DNA from: Mycobacterium sherrisii
GTDB lineage: Bacteria; Actinomycetota; Actinomycetes; Mycobacteriales; Mycobacteriaceae
Direction: 5' to 3'
Assembly (NCBI RefSeq): GCF_002102355.1
Contig: NZ_LQPT01000065.1
Coordinates: 1-64,000 of the forward strand
DNA length: 64,000 nucleotides
In this document: positions 10,483 to 18,793 of the stretch, piece after piece
Layout of the letters: every line of letters starts with the position of its first letter
Numbering within the stretch: the stretch's first letter is position 1
The notes under the pieces: model-generated
Told to the model about the DNA's origin: nothing
The model's database searches: none
What the model saw: only the letters and a program-made list of their open reading frames with translations
Translations under genes and position numbers: made by a program

Positions 10483-10500
10483 ACCAACCGTCTGGTTGGT
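10483..10500. promoter_or_regulatory. palindromic operator before fadE20
   Basis: ACCAACC-GTCT-GGTTGGT is a perfect inverted repeat with 7-base arms and a 4-base spacer. It is followed at once by TATATG, which could be a -10 element. Position and symmetry suggest a binding site for a TetR-family repressor of fadE20. No such regulator gene is adjacent. Confidence 0.65.
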
Positions 10501-10539
10501 ATATGTTGGGCGGCAGGATCCACGTCGCCGGAGGTAGTC

Positions 10540-11700
10540 ATGAGCAGTGCCATCAGGTACCAGCGCACCCTGTTCGAGCCCGAGCACGAATTGTTCCGCG
10601 AGTCCTACCGGGCATTCCTCGAGCGCCACGTCGCGCCGCACCACGACGAGTGGGAGAAGGCGAAGATCGTCGACCGCGGCGTGTGGCTGGAGGCCGGCAA
10701 GCAGGGTTTCCTCGGCATGGCGGTGCCCGAAGAGTATGGCGGCGGCGGCAATCCCGACTTCCGGTACAACACCATCATCACCGAGGAAACCACCTTCGGC
10801 CGGTATAGCGGCATCGGCTTCGGGCTGCACAACGACATCGTCGCGCCGTACCTGCTGGAGCTGGCCAATGACGAGCAGAAGCAGCGGTGGTTGCCCAAGT
10901 TCTGCACCGGAGAACTGATCACCGCGATCGCGATGACCGAGCCGGGCACCGGAAGCGACTTGCAGGGCATCAAGACTCGCGCGGTCAAGCAGGGCGATCA
11001 CTACGTGCTCAACGGCGCAAAGACGTTCATCACCAACGGCATCAACTCCGACCTGGTGATCGTGGTGGCCCAGACCGACCCGGACAAGGGCTCGCAGGGC
11101 TTTTCGCTGCTGGTCGTCGAGCGCGGCATGGAAGGCTTTGAGCGCGGCCGGCATTTGGACAAGATCGGACTGGATGCCCAGGACACCGCGGAGCTGTCCT
11201 TCACCGACGTCCAGGTTCCGGTGGAGAACCTGCTCGGGGAGGAGGGCAAGGGCTTCATCTACCTGATGCAGAACTTGCCGCAGGAGCGCATCTCGATCGC
11301 CGTGATGGCGGCCGCCGCCATGGAGCAAGTCCTCAACCAGACCGTGCAATACACCAAGGAGCGCAAGGCCTTTGGCAAGCCCATCGGCAGCTTCCAGAAC
11401 AGCCGTTTCGTGCTGGCCGAGCTCGCGACGGAGGCCACCGTGGTGCGGATCATGGTCGACGAGTTCCTGCGCTTGCATCTGGACAAGAAGTTGACGGCCG
11501 AGCAAGCGGCGATGGCCAAGTGGTACTCCACCGAAAAGCAGGTGCATCTGATCGACCGGTGCCTGCAGCTGCACGGTGGTTACGGGTACATGCGCGAATA
11601 CCCGGTCGCGCGTTCCTATCTGGACGCCCGGGTGCAGACGATTTACGGCGGCACCACCGAGATCATGAAAGAAATCATCGGCCGCGGCCTCGGCGTTTAG
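10540..11700 (+). CDS. fadE20: acyl-CoA dehydrogenase (FadE20-like)
   Basis: This FAD-dependent acyl-CoA dehydrogenase, 386 residues, catalyses alpha-beta desaturation of an acyl-CoA. Family marks are the FAD-binding ITAIAMTEPGTGSDL, YVLNGAKTFITNG, ERISIAVMAAAAMEQ, RKAFGKPIGSFQN, LQLHGGYGYMREYPVARSY and the C-terminal IYGGTTEIMKEIIGR. A glutamate in that last motif lies near the usual catalytic base region of long-chain enzymes, but the substrate cannot be fixed from sequence. The ATG at 10540 follows GGAGGTAGTC. The gene is monocistronic: an operator-like palindrome stands upstream and a hairpin directly follows the stop. Confidence 0.92.
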   Translation: MSSAIRYQRTLFEPEHELFRESYRAFLERHVAPHHDEWEKAKIVDRGVWLEAGKQGFLGMAVPEEYGGGGNPDFRYNTIITEETTFGRYSGIGFGLHNDIVAPYLLELANDEQKQRWLPKFCTGELITAIAMTEPGTGSDLQGIKTRAVKQGDHYVLNGAKTFITNGINSDLVIVVAQTDPDKGSQGFSLLVVERGMEGFERGRHLDKIGLDAQDTAELSFTDVQVPVENLLGEEGKGFIYLMQNLPQERISIAVMAAAAMEQVLNQTVQYTKERKAFGKPIGSFQNSRFVLAELATEATVVRIMVDEFLRLHLDKKLTAEQAAMAKWYSTEKQVHLIDRCLQLHGGYGYMREYPVARSYLDARVQTIYGGTTEIMKEIIGRGLGV

Positions 11701-11701
11701 C

Positions 11702-11730
11702 GCGCCGATCGGCACCGCGCCAATCGGCGC
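11702..11730 (+). terminator. hairpin after fadE20
   Basis: GCGCCGAT (11702-11709) pairs perfectly with ATCGGCGC (11723-11730), beginning two bases after the fadE20 stop. No T-run follows, as is common for mycobacterial intrinsic terminators. Confidence 0.5.
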
Positions 11731-12181
11731 CGGCGGTGGCCAACCAATTCCGCTGCCCCGCAACAACCGTCGCTTTCGACGCGAGGTTTGTGACACGAGC
11801 GGCGCACAAATGCCGGCTTACCCTGCGGCGGCGCGGGTGTGCGGCAAAATGATCGGTGCCCATGAATTGCTGCCACGAGCGAGTTCAGCGTCGGCGAGCC
11901 GTTCGCCTCGGACACGATCTGCGCGTGGATGGCTGGTCGCGACACGGTCGTGCGCCCGCATCATTTCGACATCAAAGCGGTATCCGTTTTCGTAATATTC
12001 GCGAATTGCCTTCGTATTTCTTGTTCGCTAGAGCAAAGTTGTGCGAGCCCGGCGATAATACGAACCCTGGTGGGATTCGTGACCCGCGTTCGGGCTATGC
12101 CCGCGCGCAGGGTACGGGCAGCGCCATGCGTAAGGGCATATCCGCCGGCTGGGAGGCTTGGTGAACGGAGGAGGAGGTCAA
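11731..12181 (+). other. intergenic region before the LGFP gene
   Basis: About 450 bases with no credible gene. Short open frames here lack ribosome-binding sites and family-like composition. The stretch 11960-12070 is unusually AT-rich for this genome (for example TAATATTCGCGAATTGCC and GATAATACG) and probably holds the LGFP gene promoter. I cannot assign exact -35 and -10 boxes. The region ends in a very strong ribosome-binding site (12167-12177). In the remembered M. tuberculosis map a TerC-family gene (Rv2723) lies near here; it is absent. Confidence 0.45.
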
Positions 12182-14380
12182 TTGCGCAGGCTCGCCGGGC
12201 GGGCACTGATCAGCGTGGCGACCACAGCGTTGGCCGTCGTGCTGCTCGCACCCACCGCCGCAGCGTCCCCGATCGGCGACGCCGAAGCCGCCATCATGGC
12301 CGCATGGGACAAGGCCGGCGGCGACACCTCACCGCTGGGCGCTCGTAAGGGAGACGTTTATCCCGTCGCCGACGGCTTCGCGTGCGACTTCGACGGCGGC
12401 AAAATGTTCTTTACCACGGCGACCGGCGCGAAATTCGTGTACGGCCCCATCCTGGAAAAATACGACATGCTGGGCGGCCCGGCGGGCAGCGATTTGGGCT
12501 TCCCGACGATCAACGAAGTGCCCGGCCTGGCGGGACCCGACAGCCGGGTGGTGACCTTCTCGGCCAGCGACAAGCCGGTGATTTTCTGGACGCCCGATCA
12601 CGGCGCGTTCGTGGTGCGCGGGGCCCTGAACGCGGCGTGGGACAAGCTGGGCAGCTCGGGCGGTGTGCTCGGCCCGCCGGTCGGCGACGAGACCTACGAC
12701 GGCGAGGTGTCCTCGCAGAAGTTCGCCGCCGGCCAGATCTCCTGGAATCGCAAGACCAAGGAATTCGCCACGGAGCCAGCGGGATTGGCCGACCAGTTGA
12801 AGGGCCTGCAGGTGGCGATCGACCCCACCGCGGCGATCAACATGGCCTGGCGCGCGGCCGGCGGCGCGGGCGGTCCGCTGGGTGCCAAGCAGGGCGGCCA
12901 ATACCCTATCGGCGGCGATGGCATCGTCCAGAACTTCGCCGGGGGCAAGGTGTTCTTCACCCCGGCGACCGGTGCGAACGCCGTCGAGAGCAACATCCTG
13001 GCGAAGTATGAGTCGCTCGGCGGGCCGGTCAGCAGCGACCTGGGTTTCCCGATCGCCAACGAGTCCGATGGCGGCGTCGGGCCGAACAGCCGCATCGTCA
13101 CGTTCTCGGCGGCCGACAAGCCGGTGATCTTCTGGACCTCCGACCACGGCGCGTTCGTCGTGCGCGGCGCGATGAAGGCCGCCTGGGACAAGCTGCGCGG
13201 CCCGACCGGCAAGCTGGGCGCGCCGGTGGCCGATCAGACCGTCGACGGCGACGTGATCTCGCAGAAGTTCACCGGCGGCAAAATCTCGTGGAACCGCGCG
13301 AAGAACACCTTTTCCACCGACCCGGCCAACCTGGCGCCGCTGTTGTCCGGCCTGCAGGTGTCCGGTCAGAACCAGCCGAGCAGCTCGGCGGCGCCGCCGC
13401 ACGCCAAGAATTGGTACACCTTCAACTGGTGGTACCTGCTGGCGCTGGTTCCGCTACTGGTCATGGTGCTGTTGGCGGTGTTCATGGCGCTGCGGTGGCG
13501 TCGCAACCGCGCCGAACGCGAGGTCGCTCCCCCCGGCTTCGGCCGCGACGCCGATGTCGGCGGCTACGACGACGTGGGCGAGTCGCCCTGGGGATCGGAT
13601 TACCGGTCCGAATACGCCGACGCGACGACCGAATACTTGTCTTACGGCGACGCTCACCCGCAGGGCACCGACGGCGACGACGCACCGCGGGTTCGGTGGC
13701 CGCACTCACCCGAAACGGCCGAACCGGACGAGAGCGGTGTGGCTGCCGAGGGTGAGTGGGCGGGGTCAGGCTCCGACGAGCGCGACCCCGACACGGTCGA
13801 CACCGATTCCATCCCGAAGGTGTCGACGCAGGACCTGCGTGAGGCCGGCTACGACGACGATTCCCCGGACGTCGCGGTTGTTGCGGAGGATTCCTACCCG
13901 GACGGCACCGGCACCGAGTATCTCGACGTCGCCGATCCCGACGCCGTTGCCGAGACCGATTATCCGGCGGTCGCCGACCAGGACTATCCGGACCCGGGCT
14001 ATCTGGTTGCCGAGGAGGAAGTGGCGGAGCCCGAGTATCCCGATGTCGCGGTGCCGCACACGCCTCCGGATGTGCAGGGCGCGGACGGTGCTGCGGCAGC
14101 CGTGTCCGGCCTGGCCGCCGCGGCGGCGCCCAGAAGCGGGCGGCACGCGGCCGACGACGACGACGACTTCGCGCAGGTCCTGGGGCCGGCCGGGCGGCCC
14201 ACCATCCACATGCCGCTCGACGACCCCTACGAAATGCCCGACGGTTACCCCATCAAGGCCAGCACTCGCTTCGGGCTGTACTACACGCCGGACAGCGAAC
14301 TCTATCGAGACACCCTTGCCGAAATCTGGCTGTCCAGCGAGGAGGCCGCGCTGGTCAACGGGTTCACGAAAGCCGACTAG
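12182..14380 (+). CDS. LGFP-repeat cell-envelope protein with C-terminal sunset-like domain (Rv2721c-like)
   Basis: A 732-residue envelope protein. It has a signal peptide (cleavage after about PTAAAS) and two long tandem blocks of LGFP repeats at about residues 37-200 and 217-383, with SDLGFP, RVVTFSASDKPVIFW and DHGAFVVRGA recurring. One membrane helix follows at about 416-440, then an acidic, disordered cytoplasmic region rich in D, E, Y and P. The last 45 residues (YPIKASTRFGLYYTPDS to AALVNGFTKAD) resemble the small sunset domain. LGFP repeats are thought to bind cell-wall polysaccharide. The start is taken as TTG at 12182 because GGAGGAGGAGG ends four bases before it; TTG 12158 would place that sequence inside the gene. 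It runs convergent with lexA. Confidence 0.85.
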   Translation: MRRLAGRALISVATTALAVVLLAPTAAASPIGDAEAAIMAAWDKAGGDTSPLGARKGDVYPVADGFACDFDGGKMFFTTATGAKFVYGPILEKYDMLGGPAGSDLGFPTINEVPGLAGPDSRVVTFSASDKPVIFWTPDHGAFVVRGALNAAWDKLGSSGGVLGPPVGDETYDGEVSSQKFAAGQISWNRKTKEFATEPAGLADQLKGLQVAIDPTAAINMAWRAAGGAGGPLGAKQGGQYPIGGDGIVQNFAGGKVFFTPATGANAVESNILAKYESLGGPVSSDLGFPIANESDGGVGPNSRIVTFSAADKPVIFWTSDHGAFVVRGAMKAAWDKLRGPTGKLGAPVADQTVDGDVISQKFTGGKISWNRAKNTFSTDPANLAPLLSGLQVSGQNQPSSSAAPPHAKNWYTFNWWYLLALVPLLVMVLLAVFMALRWRRNRAEREVAPPGFGRDADVGGYDDVGESPWGSDYRSEYADATTEYLSYGDAHPQGTDGDDAPRVRWPHSPETAEPDESGVAAEGEWAGSGSDERDPDTVDTDSIPKVSTQDLREAGYDDDSPDVAVVAEDSYPDGTGTEYLDVADPDAVAETDYPAVADQDYPDPGYLVAEEEVAEPEYPDVAVPHTPPDVQGADGAAAAVSGLAAAAAPRSGRHAADDDDDFAQVLGPAGRPTIHMPLDDPYEMPDGYPIKASTRFGLYYTPDSELYRDTLAEIWLSSEEAALVNGFTKAD

Positions 14381-14410
14381 CGAGCCGGACCGGCGGGCGC
14401 GGGGGCGTCG

Positions 14411-15109
14411 CTACACCTTGCGGATCACCGTGACGACCTTGCCGAGCACGGTCGCATCGTTGCCGGGGATGGGATCGAATGCCGGGTTGTGCGGCATCAG
14501 CCACACCTGACCGTTGGCCCGCTTGAACGTCTTGACGGTGGCTTCCCCGTCGAGCATGGCGGCGACGATGTCGCCGTTGTCGGCGACGTTTTGCTGGCGC
14601 ACCACCACCCAGTCGCCGTCGCAGATCGCGGCCTCGACCATCGAGTCGCCGACCACCTTGAGCAGAAACAGCGTGCCCTCGCCGACCAGCTCGCGGGGGA
14701 GTGGGAACACGTCTTCGACGGCCTCTTCGGCCAGGATCGGTCCACCGGCCGCGATCCGCCCGAGCACGGGCACGAACGTCGGTTCCGGCAACGTGTCGGA
14801 GCCGGCGACCTCGGTGACCGGCGCGGCCGCGCCGTCGTCGGCGCCGCGCACGTCGACCGCGCGCGGGCGGTTGGGGTCGCGACGCAGATAGCCCTTGCGT
14901 TCCAGGGTGCGCAGCTGGTGCGCCACCGACGAGGTCGAGGTCAGGCCAACGGCGTCACCGATCTCCCTGATGCTTGGCGGGTAGCCGCGGCTGGTCACCG
15001 ATTCCCGGATGACGTTGAGGATGGTGCGCTGCCGCTGGGTAAGCGATGAATCCACGGGATGCAACCGATCGTCGGGCCCGACGGCGGCGGGGTCGTTGCT
15101 GTCGCTCAT
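14411..15109 (-). CDS. lexA: SOS repressor LexA
   Basis: LexA represses SOS genes and cleaves itself when stimulated by RecA-ssDNA. The 232-residue protein has an N-terminal winged helix ([20 protein letters not shown]) and the Ala121-Gly122 cleavage site in RIAAGGP. The Ser156/Lys193 catalytic dyad sits in GDSMVEAA and EATVKTFKR. The ATG at 15109 matches the family start. A canonical mycobacterial SOS box lies 32 bases upstream, giving autoregulation. It is divergent from chiZ, sharing a 292-base control region. Confidence 0.97.
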   Translation of the reverse strand: MSDSNDPAAVGPDDRLHPVDSSLTQRQRTILNVIRESVTSRGYPPSIREIGDAVGLTSTSSVAHQLRTLERKGYLRRDPNRPRAVDVRGADDGAAAPVTEVAGSDTLPEPTFVPVLGRIAAGGPILAEEAVEDVFPLPRELVGEGTLFLLKVVGDSMVEAAICDGDWVVVRQQNVADNGDIVAAMLDGEATVKTFKRANGQVWLMPHNPAFDPIPGNDATVLGKVVTVIRKV

Positions 15110-15140
15110 GGGACGAATGTAGCCGCCCGGCGGTCGATAA

Positions 15141-15156
15141 TCAAACATGTGTTCGA
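15141..15156 (-). promoter_or_regulatory. LexA (SOS) box upstream of lexA
   Basis: On the minus strand this reads TCGAACACATGTTTGA, one mismatch from the mycobacterial SOS palindrome TCGAAC-N4-GTTCGA. It lies 32 bases upstream of the lexA start and about 245 bases upstream of chiZ. Confidence 0.9.
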
Positions 15157-15276
15157 CTGGCGTGTCGAGGCGGGCGGTCCGCGGAATAAACGGCACCACC
15201 TCGCGAATAACAATGGTGTAACTCTCGACCGGATGGGGTATTTGAGGCTCATGTCAGTGGTAGCGGCCAGCGGAAG

Positions 15277-15299
15277 TTGTCGGTGGCGTGCTCTAGCGT
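15277..15299 (+). promoter_or_regulatory. PafBC-type, RecA-independent DNA-damage promoter for chiZ
   Basis: TTGTCGGTG, eight bases, then TAGCGT exactly match the mycobacterial RecA-NDp consensus TTGTCRGTG-N8-TANNNT. That consensus is recognised with the PafB-PafC activator. It lies about 100 bases upstream of chiZ. Confidence 0.85.
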
Positions 15300-15337
15300 T
15301 TTGCTCGTGCGACACGCTTCGCTCAAATGTTCGGATT

Positions 15338-15374
15338 TCGAACACACGAGCGATAGTGTCGAACACACGAGCGA
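15338..15374 (+). repeat. two direct copies of an SOS-box-like 16-mer before chiZ
   Basis: TCGAACACACGAGCGA occurs at 15338-15353 and again at 15359-15374, 21 bases apart, which is two helical turns. The left half of each copy equals the SOS half-site TCGAAC; the right half (GAGCGA) differs at two positions from GTTCGA. They end 27 bases before the chiZ ATG. They could be degenerate LexA sites. Confidence 0.6.
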
Positions 15375-15401
15375 GGACATAGTCGACCGGAGGAACGCAA
15401 C

Positions 15402-15896
15402 ATGACGCTCATGCACACAGTCACACCGCGCACCGGCGGCGTCCGGCGCCCCGCTGACGGCCTCGTCGCACGTCCTCGCTACGACCATGAACGCGCGCTG
15501 CGGCCCCGCCGGTCCACGCCGGCACGCCCGGCCGGCACGCCGATGCGCTACCGCGGCACCGGCGTAGCGATGTCCGTGGCGCCGCACCGGCCGCGGCCGG
15601 TCACCGTGCAGGCGACCCTGGGCCTGGCGCTGATGGCCGGGATCATCACCCTCTGGCTGGGACTGATGGCGAACCTCGGGCAGATCGCCAACGGGGAACC
15701 CGCCAGCGCCGCCGCGCCCGTGCCGGATCGGCTGTCGGTGGTACAGGTCGAGCCGGGTGAGTCCCTGCAGGATGTCGCACATCGGGTGGCGCCGGCCGCC
15801 CCGGCGGCCCAGGTTGCCGACCGTATCCGCGAACTCAACAACCTCAGCTCCCCGGCGCTGGCCGCCGGCCAGACGCTGATCGCGCCCGTCGGCTGA
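15402..15896 (+). CDS. chiZ: LysM-domain cell-division suppressor ChiZ (Rv2719c-like)
   Basis: A 164-residue, single-pass membrane protein. It has a long, arginine- and proline-rich cytoplasmic N-terminus (about residues 1-62), a membrane helix at about 66-90, and an extracytoplasmic LysM peptidoglycan-binding domain at about 108-162 (LSVVQVEPGESLQDVAHR to LAAGQTLIAPVG). The M. tuberculosis counterpart is DNA-damage inducible and halts cell division when overproduced, with reported wall-hydrolase activity. The start follows GGAGGAACGCAAC. Upstream lie a perfect PafBC-type promoter and degenerate SOS repeats, consistent with dual damage control. Confidence 0.88.
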   Translation: MTLMHTVTPRTGGVRRPADGLVARPRYDHERALRPRRSTPARPAGTPMRYRGTGVAMSVAPHRPRPVTVQATLGLALMAGIITLWLGLMANLGQIANGEPASAAAPVPDRLSVVQVEPGESLQDVAHRVAPAAPAAQVADRIRELNNLSSPALAAGQTLIAPVG

Positions 15897-16057
15897 CGGT
15901 CTGAGCAAATGTCTTGGGCGCCAGTGGTATTGGGCTCACGACGGGCCGCGTAACGCCAGTCCGTGGCTGCGATGGCCGCTCGGCAGCGTACGCGGGTACG
16001 CTCGGAGTGTTCTTGGAGTGTTCCCGGAGACGCCGGTACAGCGAAGGAGCGGCGGCC

Positions 16058-16522
16058 ATGCACTGTCCGTTCTGCCGCCATCCCGACTCGCGGGTGATCG
16101 ATTCGCGCGAAACCGATGAAGGCCAGGCAATTCGGCGGCGCCGATCATGCCCGGAGTGTGGGCGCCGATTCACCACCGTGGAAACCGCCGTGCTGGCCGT
16201 GGTCAAACGCAGCGGCGTCACCGAACCATTCAGCCGCGAAAAGGTCATCCGGGGGGTTCGCCGCGCATGCCAGGGCCGCCAGGTCGACGAGGACGCCCTG
16301 AACCTGCTGGCCCAACAGGTCGAGGACACCGTGCGTGCCGCGGGCTCACCCGAGGTCCCCAGCCATGAGGTCGGCCTGGCGATCCTGGGGCCGTTGCGCG
16401 ACCTGGACGAGGTGGCGTACCTGCGCTTCGCGTCGGTGTACCGGTCCTTCTCCTCGGCCGAGGATTTCGAACGCGAGATCGCGTCGCTGCGCCAGCACCG
16501 CAGGGTATCGACACCCGGCTGA
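16058..16522 (+). CDS. nrdR: transcriptional repressor NrdR
   Basis: NrdR senses ATP/dATP and represses ribonucleotide reductase genes. The 154-residue protein has the N-terminal zinc ribbon (CPFC at residues 3-6, CPEC at about 31-34) and an ATP-cone domain ([19 protein letters not shown] onward) ending in the family's VASVYRSF-like [15 protein letters not shown]. The ATG at 16058 follows GAAGGAG. The stop is four bases before the next gene, suggesting co-transcription. Placement next to lexA is standard in mycobacteria. Confidence 0.96.
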   Translation: MHCPFCRHPDSRVIDSRETDEGQAIRRRRSCPECGRRFTTVETAVLAVVKRSGVTEPFSREKVIRGVRRACQGRQVDEDALNLLAQQVEDTVRAAGSPEVPSHEVGLAILGPLRDLDEVAYLRFASVYRSFSSAEDFEREIASLRQHRRVSTPG

Positions 16523-16526
16523 CCTT

Positions 16527-17009
16527 ATGGCCGACCTGCATCCGAACCTCGAGGCGCTCGCGCCGCTACTGGGCACCTGGGCGGGCCGTGGCGCGGGTGA
16601 ATACCCGACAATTGCGCCCTTCGAGTACCTCGAAGAGGTGGTGTTCTCCCACGTGGGCAAGCCATTTTTGGTCTACGCGCAAAAGACCAAGGCGGTGTCC
16701 GACGGCGCGCCGCTGCATGCCGAAGCCGGCTATCTGCGGGTGCCCGAACCGGGATGCCTCGAGCTGGTGCTGGCCCACCCCAGCGGCATCACCGAGATCG
16801 AGGTGGGCTCCTACCGGGTGCGCGACGGCGTCATCGACCTCGAGCTGGCCACCACGTCGGTCGGGCTGAGCCCGACCGCCAAAGAAGTTTCCGCGCTAGG
16901 GCGTTCCTTCCGCATCGACGGCGACGAGCTGTCGTACTCGGTGCGGATGGGCGCGGTCGGCCAGCCCCTGCAGCATCACCTCGCCGCGCTCCTGTTTCGC
17001 CAGCCCTAG
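16527..17009 (+). CDS. nitrobindin-like heme-binding beta-barrel protein (Rv2717c-like)
   Basis: A 160-residue protein of the nitrobindin/THAP4-C-terminal family: a lipocalin-like ten-strand barrel that binds heme and nitric oxide and can isomerise peroxynitrite. The N-terminal signature is [15 protein letters not shown], and [10 protein letters not shown] near the C-terminus holds the expected proximal histidine. The length is typical. The ATG at 16527 is four bases after nrdR, so the pair is probably one transcript. The stop overlaps the convergent phzF-like gene. Confidence 0.88.
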   Translation: MADLHPNLEALAPLLGTWAGRGAGEYPTIAPFEYLEEVVFSHVGKPFLVYAQKTKAVSDGAPLHAEAGYLRVPEPGCLELVLAHPSGITEIEVGSYRVRDGVIDLELATTSVGLSPTAKEVSALGRSFRIDGDELSYSVRMGAVGQPLQHHLAALLFRQP

Positions 17010-17687
17010 AGGTGCCTTACGCCGTCGGCGACGACCCGCCCACCCACGCGGACCCAGCCCTCGGGACTCCAGGTCGTTTCCAGCATCGAGCCCTGGCCCT
17101 GAACGATGCTCAGGTCGCGGCTGAGGTGGTCGGTGATGCGCATCGCCGCGGAGCCGGTCGCCTCGTCTTCGGGGACGCCGAGGTGCGCCGCGAACATGCG
17201 CGAGCGCAGCGCCGGCGCGGCGGTCCAGCCACGCCCACAGATAATGCGGGGTGTCGTCGGCGTATTCGCCAGGGTCCTGCGCGAGAAGCTCGTCGACGGA
17301 GTCGAATTCGTGCAGGGCGAATTCCGGTGCCCATTCCGAGCGGCCGCTGACGGCCACCCGGTCGGTCTCGCCATGCACCTGCACGATGCCGGCCGGGACA
17401 GCCAGGGTGTTGATCGGCGTGCCGTTCGCCCGCAGCAACCACGCCGCGCCGACGCAAGGGTGCCCGGCGAAGGATATTTCGGTGCGCGGGGTATAGATCG
17501 CCGCGCGTGCGGTCGTCGAGCCGCCGGTCGGCAGATCGACGAATACCGTTTCGCTGTACCCTAATTCGCTTGCCACCCGCTGACGATCCGCGGGCGCCAC
17601 CTGGCCGGCGTCCACCACGCCGAGCGGATTGCCGAATCTGCCGTCTTGGTCGGTGAAGACGCGCAACACCGTGACGTCGATGCCCAT
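17006..17687 (-). pseudogene. PhzF-family isomerase/epimerase gene, frameshifted (Rv2716-like)
   Basis: The N-terminal two thirds (from ATG 17687) read as a PhzF-family protein: [25 protein letters not shown]-like [12 protein letters not shown] and [12 protein letters not shown]. They run in frame to [12 protein letters not shown]. The family C-terminus ([20 protein letters not shown], ending VVADGVRHL at 17006) continues in another frame. The switch is near 17210, where the coding strand reads GGCGCTGCGCTCG. A net +1 (or -2) change accounts for it. As written, the first frame would run on to 16896 with a nonsense tail. Either the gene is broken or the consensus has an error. It follows the hydrolase gene by 33 bases. 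Confidence 0.82.
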
Positions 17688-17720
17688 GACCCGACTGTAC
17701 GACCGGGGCCGGGGCGCAGA

Positions 17721-18752
17721 TCAGGTGGCGCTACGCTCGTCGGAACCTATCGCGTTGAGCACCGCGACGCGGGTGTCATCCGAGCCGGTGACCGCGCGTT
17801 GAGCGCTGCCCGCGCGCAGCAGGGCGCGAAGCGCCTCCTGGTCGTATGCCGCCGGCGCGGTGGTGTCGATGAACCGCTGGACGACTTCGATGAAGCGCGC
17901 GGGGTCGTCGTGGAAGGGGAAGTGGCCCGAACCCTCGAAGATCTCCAGGCGGGAGCCGGGCATCGCGGCGTGCGCCATCCACGCATGCCGGACCGGGACC
18001 ACCACGTCCTTGGTGCCCCAGATGATTTGCGCCGGAATGGCTTCGGCCAAATAACATCGATCTAGGAAGGTGACAATCTGGCCGCGCCAGTCCACCACGG
18101 CGCGCAGTGTGCGGCTGAACGCTGAGGAGGCCGTCGGTTCCGGCAGGTCATCGAGGATGCGCAGCACGTTCGGCAGGTCCATGCCCAGCCCGGTTGACCC
18201 GATCGCCAGGCCCGCCAGCCGGCCCGCGAGCTGCACCGCCGGCAGCACCAGGGGCAACCGCAGCAGTGCCAGCGCTTCGCTGCCCATCGGCAGCGAAGCC
18301 AACCGGAACGCGACGTTGACGTCCTTGGTGACACCGCCGGCGGCGACCAGGATCAACCGCTCGACCAGATGCGGGAACTGGTAGGCGAACTGCATCGCCA
18401 CCCCACCCCCCAGAGAATGGCCGATGATGGTCACCCGCTCGATGTCGAGCACCGACAGCAGATCCCGCATGCCGTTGGCATAGCCGGCTACCGAATAGTC
18501 CGCGCGCGGCTTGTCCGACCGGCCATGCCCGAGCAGATCCGGGGCGATCACCGTGAAGCGCTGAGCGAGCTTGGCCTGCACCGTGTTCCACGTCGTCGAG
18601 TTGTCGCCGATGCCGTGAATCAACAGGATGGCCGGCCCGGAGCCGGCAATCCGGAACGCGCGCTTGTACCCGTGGATGGTGCGGAATTCCAGACGGGGGG
18701 CGGTGATTTCCCGCACCGGGCGCAGGTTGCTCTTGCGCTTTCGCTCGGTCAT
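17721..18752 (-). CDS. alpha/beta-hydrolase (Rv2715-like)
   Basis: A 343-residue alpha/beta-fold hydrolase without a signal peptide. It has the oxyanion motif LLIHGIGDN, the nucleophile elbow GHSLGG, the acid region IIWGTKDVVVP and the late histidine GSGHFPFHD, so the Ser-Asp-His triad is complete. The lid region (LASLPMGSEALALLRLP onward) is hydrophobic, suggesting a lipid-like or membrane-associated substrate, but none can be named. The ATG at 18752 is 41 bases after the PAC2 gene stop. The order PAC2, hydrolase, phzF-like suggests one operon. Confidence 0.87.
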   Translation of the reverse strand: MTERKRKSNLRPVREITAPRLEFRTIHGYKRAFRIAGSGPAILLIHGIGDNSTTWNTVQAKLAQRFTVIAPDLLGHGRSDKPRADYSVAGYANGMRDLLSVLDIERVTIIGHSLGGGVAMQFAYQFPHLVERLILVAAGGVTKDVNVAFRLASLPMGSEALALLRLPLVLPAVQLAGRLAGLAIGSTGLGMDLPNVLRILDDLPEPTASSAFSRTLRAVVDWRGQIVTFLDRCYLAEAIPAQIIWGTKDVVVPVRHAWMAHAAMPGSRLEIFEGSGHFPFHDDPARFIEVVQRFIDTTAPAAYDQEALRALLRAGSAQRAVTGSDDTRVAVLNAIGSDERSAT

Positions 18753-18793
18753 CTGGCCACCCTTGTTGTCTGCGCCGGCTGGGGCGTTGGCGG

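Noticed and set aside
11856-12164. Small open frame before the LGFP gene
   Set aside because: It has no ribosome-binding site, no family-like motif, and lies over the AT-rich promoter region.
15328-15344. Canonical SOS box at TGTTCG-N5-CGAACA
   Set aside because: The half-sites are in the reverse order to the LexA consensus (TCGAAC-N4-GTTCGA) with a different spacer.
16896-17209. Minus-strand continuation of the phzF frame past 17210
   Set aside because: The residues after LDRRAG are Arg/Pro-rich nonsense; the true family C-terminus is in another frame.
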